Part shown: positions 59,501 through 64,000 of the stretch, piece by piece
Position numbering within the stretch: the stretch's first letter is position 1
How the letters are laid out: every line of letters starts with the position of its first letter
Assembly (NCBI RefSeq): GCF_910592395.1
Contig: NC_088326.1
Coordinates: forward strand, 5,001-69,000
Reading direction: 5' to 3'
Length of the DNA stretch: 64,000 nt
Source: Lineus longissimus
Taxonomy: Eukaryota > Nemertea > Pilidiophora > Heteronemertea > Lineidae
The notes under the pieces: generated by a model
Told to the model about the DNA's origin: nothing
What the model saw: only the letters and a program-made list of their open reading frames with translations
Databases searched by the model: none
Position numbers and translations under genes: made by a program

Positions 59501-62339
59501 ATACACGTCTCACATTATTAGCAAAGCTATGAGTTTATTCTGTGATCACAGCTTTAGTTGGAACCAATGATTTCATAACGAGAACATTGACTGGAATCGT
59601 TGAACCCTAATGAACCAATACGAGGTAACTGTCCAGCGATAACTTGATAACTTGAATAGAACATTGAACATTCACCACACACAAACAAACAGTTCAAATA
59701 AACTAACAAGCTACCTCTCCGCTCTTCCAACAAACGCATTACGTTCAATCTGTTATCGCTCAGACGATATTGAAATTTCACCTGAGTATTTTTCGGTTGG
59801 TTTGCATCTCCACAATGAAATCATTGTCATTCGATAGAGAAGGCTTAGCACAATTTCTCAACATGAAATGTATTTCTTTTTTCTTCATTTTGAAAAAAAA
59901 ACAATGACCCATTATGAACGCATGTACAAGAGGCGTGAGATTTGAAAAGGTCCGAGTGATTGGCATTATGTGCTTTCATCAGACGTTCCGTAATATAAAT
60001 CATCTTGATGACGTCATTCACTTTAAGTGTAAGATGGCTGGACACTTTTTTCACGTTCAACAAAAACATCTTCATAAAGAAAATGCACTCTTCACATTGT
60101 AGACTTTAGGACAAGTTGTTGCGAACATTTTAGCTCATTTGTAAACATGCCCGGGGATGTAGGCTGAGCAAACGACTTTAATCTCGTCCCAACTGTTATC
60201 CTTGTACATTTTCATACAGTGACGCATGCAAATATGTCACCGGGGTGAGGTTTGCTTTGGTTTATTCAGATTACCATTCGCCATGGGCGTTAGGTCTACC
60301 AACACTTGTCATCGATCATGGAATACTTACAACAAATAAGACAGCGTTGCTTGTATTAAAGTTGGTTTGTCTGGAGTTTGTTTACGTTTTTTATATTTTA
60401 AATTCGACCCAAGTGTTCTGGGCCCTGAGGACAGCAGGCCCAGCACGATGATCTGAACGGTACAAGATTCTCTCACGGAGAAAACATTTCTTGGTCTGGA
60501 ACTTTTCATGAATAAATTGTTTTCTCCAGAAGGTTTGAGGCTACAATCTGGACTGGGAACAAGTCATACAATATATACTATCATCTCAAATAGAAAAACG
60601 AACAACATTGCTGAAACCAGGGCCTCTGTATTTCAGTTGGAACTGGTTGAATGCCACTGTTATTGACGGATGAACAACAGCAAAATATGTATTGCAAAAG
60701 AAAGCCTATTGAAAAGAAGAATCACGCGATCTTAACTGCCCCTAAGGATATGTTACAGGCTTCATGATTTGATTAAAAAGGTGCTGCCGACTAATTTCCA
60801 CCAATCAGAAAGCCTCACACAAGTTCTGGTGGACAGAAATGCAAACTGACCATGCCAGTCGGAATTAGAAAAAAAAGCACTTTTGTACTGGGGCGAATAA
60901 ATACAAAATGGCAAATGTTTCCAGATCTGAAAACTACAATTTACTTAATACCAAAAGTAAAGAAATTGAATTTAAAAAACAACAACTAGTGAACTAACCC
61001 TGACGAGAAACAAAAACTACAAGTTCTTCTAACATAGTGTTTGACTTTCAAGTTGATTTGAGTTTTCGGTTATGTGCAAAAGTAAAGTAAACGATAGTTA
61101 GTAAACACCTTTTGCGCTGGAGTAATTTACGAGAATAAACCACTCCAAACCTCTTGTTTCTGGTTAAGGAACACTTTGACAATCTTAGATAGCACCTCAC
61201 AACTTCCATCTCAGGTCGTGAATCTACTGGAACCAATGTCAACGCTAATCGTGTGCTGGGAGTAAATGATAGTGTGCTTTGAGAAATAACTCAACGGTTA
61301 ATGATAAAATAAGGAATGGCAAACATGGTAAAGCGAACATCGTGCGAAGACTAGCTTCGTTTCGTCGTGATAGAAGATAGATACACCACGGTATAGAAAC
61401 AGCAATGGCGATTATAAAACATTATGCCTTTAAAATGGACCGAGTCCGCTTGTTTATGCCAGACTGTTTCTTCTGGTTCAATTCATACAAGGAACGATTT
61501 AAAGGACTGAAGTCCACATCATAATAAAAAAAGTTATTAACCTGGGCAGATAGAAGTGATATCGCGGTCAAAGGAACGATAATCTGAGTGAAATGCCAAA
61601 GAGATAAGAGTTAGGATTTATGAGTTAATAAGACCATTTAATAGGGGTCAAGAATGTATTTTAAATATTTAAGCGAAGATAAGAAACATTTACACAGGGC
61701 AAAAGTTAAGACCACCCAGCCGCTGTCATGCACTCGAATTTGATGTTTTTATACTCGTTGCTGGCTTAGTGGCAAAAATATGAAAACGTCATCTCCGACA
61801 AGAGAGGATTCTGGGATACAAAAATGGCAGACGAAATAAAATCTGCACCAAAATAAAATCTCGAAACACCAAAGTTTTAAAGTCTCGTACTCTCATTCAT
61901 GTTAATTGAAGAAAAAAAAGCTTTTCAATTTTTGAATTATTGAGAATACAAGACAACGACACTTCGATATTCCGTGCTGAACAAACTGTAGCAAACTGAC
62001 TAGTCGTCTGTTCTCTCTTGCCCAAACTACAAAGCCGAATACAACCTATCGCTTCTGTCTATTGACATGATTGACAAGACTAGAAAACACAACTCGACAC
62101 ATACATTTACTATTCAAGGTAACCATTACGGGTGACCCTGAACATTTACTTATTCAGGTGACCGTGTGATGTGCCATCATTGACAAATTCTCAAACTTCT
62201 TTTGCGCGAGAACATCACGGTCATGATATCACAGACTACACTTTCTTTACAATATCACAGACTTTAAAGTATTTATGGAAGTCAGGAAAGCCACAGAGGG
62301 AGCTTCACGAACACACTTGAAATCAACACGGTGTTTTAT
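59501..62339. other. Intergenic or intronic stretch
   Basis: No exon recognised on either strand; scattered frames of 60-76 codons without domains. Confidence 0.4.
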
Positions 62340-62450
62340 TGACCAATCAAAAACAACTTCATTGTTGGTCAACTGTTACCATGGCGACGTGTGCGCTCGA
62401 AGCGGACGTTGTTCGCAGCCATATTGGATAATAGGCGGCCATAACTGATT
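62340..62450. promoter_or_regulatory. Promoter-like cluster: CCAAT, X-box, YY1-like sites
   Basis: Within 110 bp are GACCAATCAA (CCAAT box), GTTACCATGGCGAC at 62375-62388 (RFX X-box-like), GCAGCCATATTGG and GCGGCCATAAC (YY1-like in reverse), in a locally CpG-richer patch with GTGTGCGCTCGAAGCGGACG. This is the best promoter-like stretch in the right half. No transcription start or coding exon could be tied to it. Confidence 0.4.
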
Positions 62451-64000
62451 GAAAACAAAAGACATATGCTTGGTTTCGAAAGCATTACCTTGTGACCTAC
62501 ATTAGTTGGTAATCTGGTCCCTGCATTTATGCTTCATGCAGTCACAGGGCCTTTGTAGTTCACATTTAGATTGGGGAAGCCAAAAAAGCCAAGTTTTGGT
62601 CAGGAGAATTCACTTACAGTTAAATAGTTGATTTATTTGGCTATTCGACTGGAAAAGAAGTAAACGATGTATGTACAACGTGCCCTTTCAATCCGGTAAG
62701 GTTACGTTGGAACAAATTGCCAAATTTGCATGGCTCAGAACATCTCAAATGAAGCCGAAACTTAGAGTAAAATTTTTGCACGAACATATCCAAAAATAGA
62801 CCTATGTTATGAACTTACGATACTTTCTTAGGCTTTGTTTTCTGTTTATGGCCACTGCTTATACACTAGCAAGGAGCAGAAGGGGGTCAAATGTGTGGTC
62901 AAATCTCAGACCCAGTGATCGGATGTTCGATAACAGGACGGGGTCAAGGGCCTGTTTAACAACCAATTCATCCTAAAAAACATACAACTTCAAGTGTTTT
63001 AGCATACTTGAAGTCTATTTTTGAGGTTTGAGGGCAAAGAAAACATAAAATTTTATGTTTTGCTTTTGCATTAGGATAGGAATAGACACACTAAAGGGCC
63101 TGGAGGCATAGGAAACTTGAAAAGCGTCTCGGAATTTTGATAACTTAGTCAAATATGAGGTCGTATTCTAATTTTAGTTTCGATTCCGAAAAGGTTGTAT
63201 GATTTTGTTTTGTGGTTGGCATAGGAGACACCGAGTTGGCTTATGTCACATGATTGATAACAGTTTGAGAATCTCCCTTTAAGGCGAGAGGATCAGGCTG
63301 ACAACACATTATGAAAGGTTCACGTTAACTTTTAACTGAAACCGCCACGGTTTACAGCATACTCGTGAGAAGTTCTCTTTAAGGTGGTCAGAGGATGTAC
63401 ACATCTTATGTGTAAGAAAAACGAGAAATTCCAACTTAAGATTTGTTGTAACATTCCTAAACTCAGGGTGAATTCATTGACCAACTTGACCTGGAGATGT
63501 TTTTGAAAGCAGGACTATCAGTTCAACTGGTTCAACAACATCAACAGATCTGAATGTCAATACAATCAACACCCTAGTTATTATCCAATTAGTAGAAATC
63601 ACAGCTGTTGAAGGAACCTTGCAAACACGACACGAATGACGTATACCGTTGTTATTGCTTTCACGGTCTGATTGACCGCTCATAAAGTCGGAATAATTCG
63701 ATATAGGCCAACTCACTGTACCCTAATCGTGGCAGTTCTTCAACGGAACATCTCACAATGGGTATCAATGATCTTACAAAGTGTCATTTCAGGGTGACAT
63801 GTTTACATGCACGCCCAACCCCTTGTCACTTTGGGTGATAAGATGTCCTTAGCTTTACCTTAAACCTCAATACGTATTATACAGGTACCGGAATGACTGC
63901 TTCGAAGACACAAAATGAGAAGTCTTGCTCAACGATTTGATGTTATCTATCGGCATCTACTTAGCGCCAAGTGCAAGACTTCTAATTTGGAAGTTGTTGG
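62451..64000. other. Right end of window, nothing recognised
   Basis: No exon or repeat array recognised. It may be the first intron of a gene that starts near 62.4 kb and continues beyond the window; this is speculation. Confidence 0.35.

Overview
This window is the left end of a chromosome from an animal with TTAGGG telomeres. GT-AG introns, a clavesin-type lipid-transfer gene, tRNA-derived SINEs and a dead non-LTR reverse transcriptase point to a non-vertebrate metazoan, perhaps a lancelet or another marine invertebrate. The sequence alone does not fix the species. Gene density is low and minisatellites are very common.

Layout. Positions 1-3829 are the telomere: about 3.4 kb of perfect CCCTAA, then a proximal zone with CCCCTAA units and a block of CCCCAA (TTGGGG-type) units. 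At about 3830 it switches abruptly to a 15-bp satellite (3830-6098) whose telomere-like core (AGGGTTAG) runs in the opposite orientation. Purine-rich arrays (6104-6845) and a 47-bp array with higher-order structure (6942-7480) follow. From 7.5 to 17.4 kb there is intergenic sequence with a SINE, a 62-bp array, a LINE relic and an inverted repeat.

Genes. A five-coding-exon clavesin-like CRAL-TRIO gene (330 aa) runs on the + strand from 17515 to 42900. Its 22.7-kb first coding intron holds five large minisatellites and a foldback-like element cluster. Its last exon runs into a 48-bp minisatellite that has copied the end of the coding sequence, stop codon included. Two poly(A) signals lie at 44.83-44.88 kb. 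Next on the + strand is an unrecognised basic protein of 339 aa (45893-46912) with an internal RL..YD..R.P repeat. A two-exon gene on the - strand (47174-48810, 413 aa) converges on it and distantly resembles DCAF17. A tRNA-Asp(GTC) gene lies at 51062-51133 on the - strand. From 51.2 to 64 kb I found no coding exon, only SINEs, a short repeat with satellite-like sequence, an AT-rich zone and one promoter-like motif cluster.

The genes do not form one pathway. Clavesin would act in clathrin/endosome lipid traffic, and the DCAF17-like protein, if correctly assigned, in a CUL4 ubiquitin ligase. The main themes are subtelomeric: an inverted telomere-like satellite, repeated amplification of short units even across a stop codon, and a dispersed family of TTTCGYCCC-containing repeats. 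All homology statements are from memory and no search was run.
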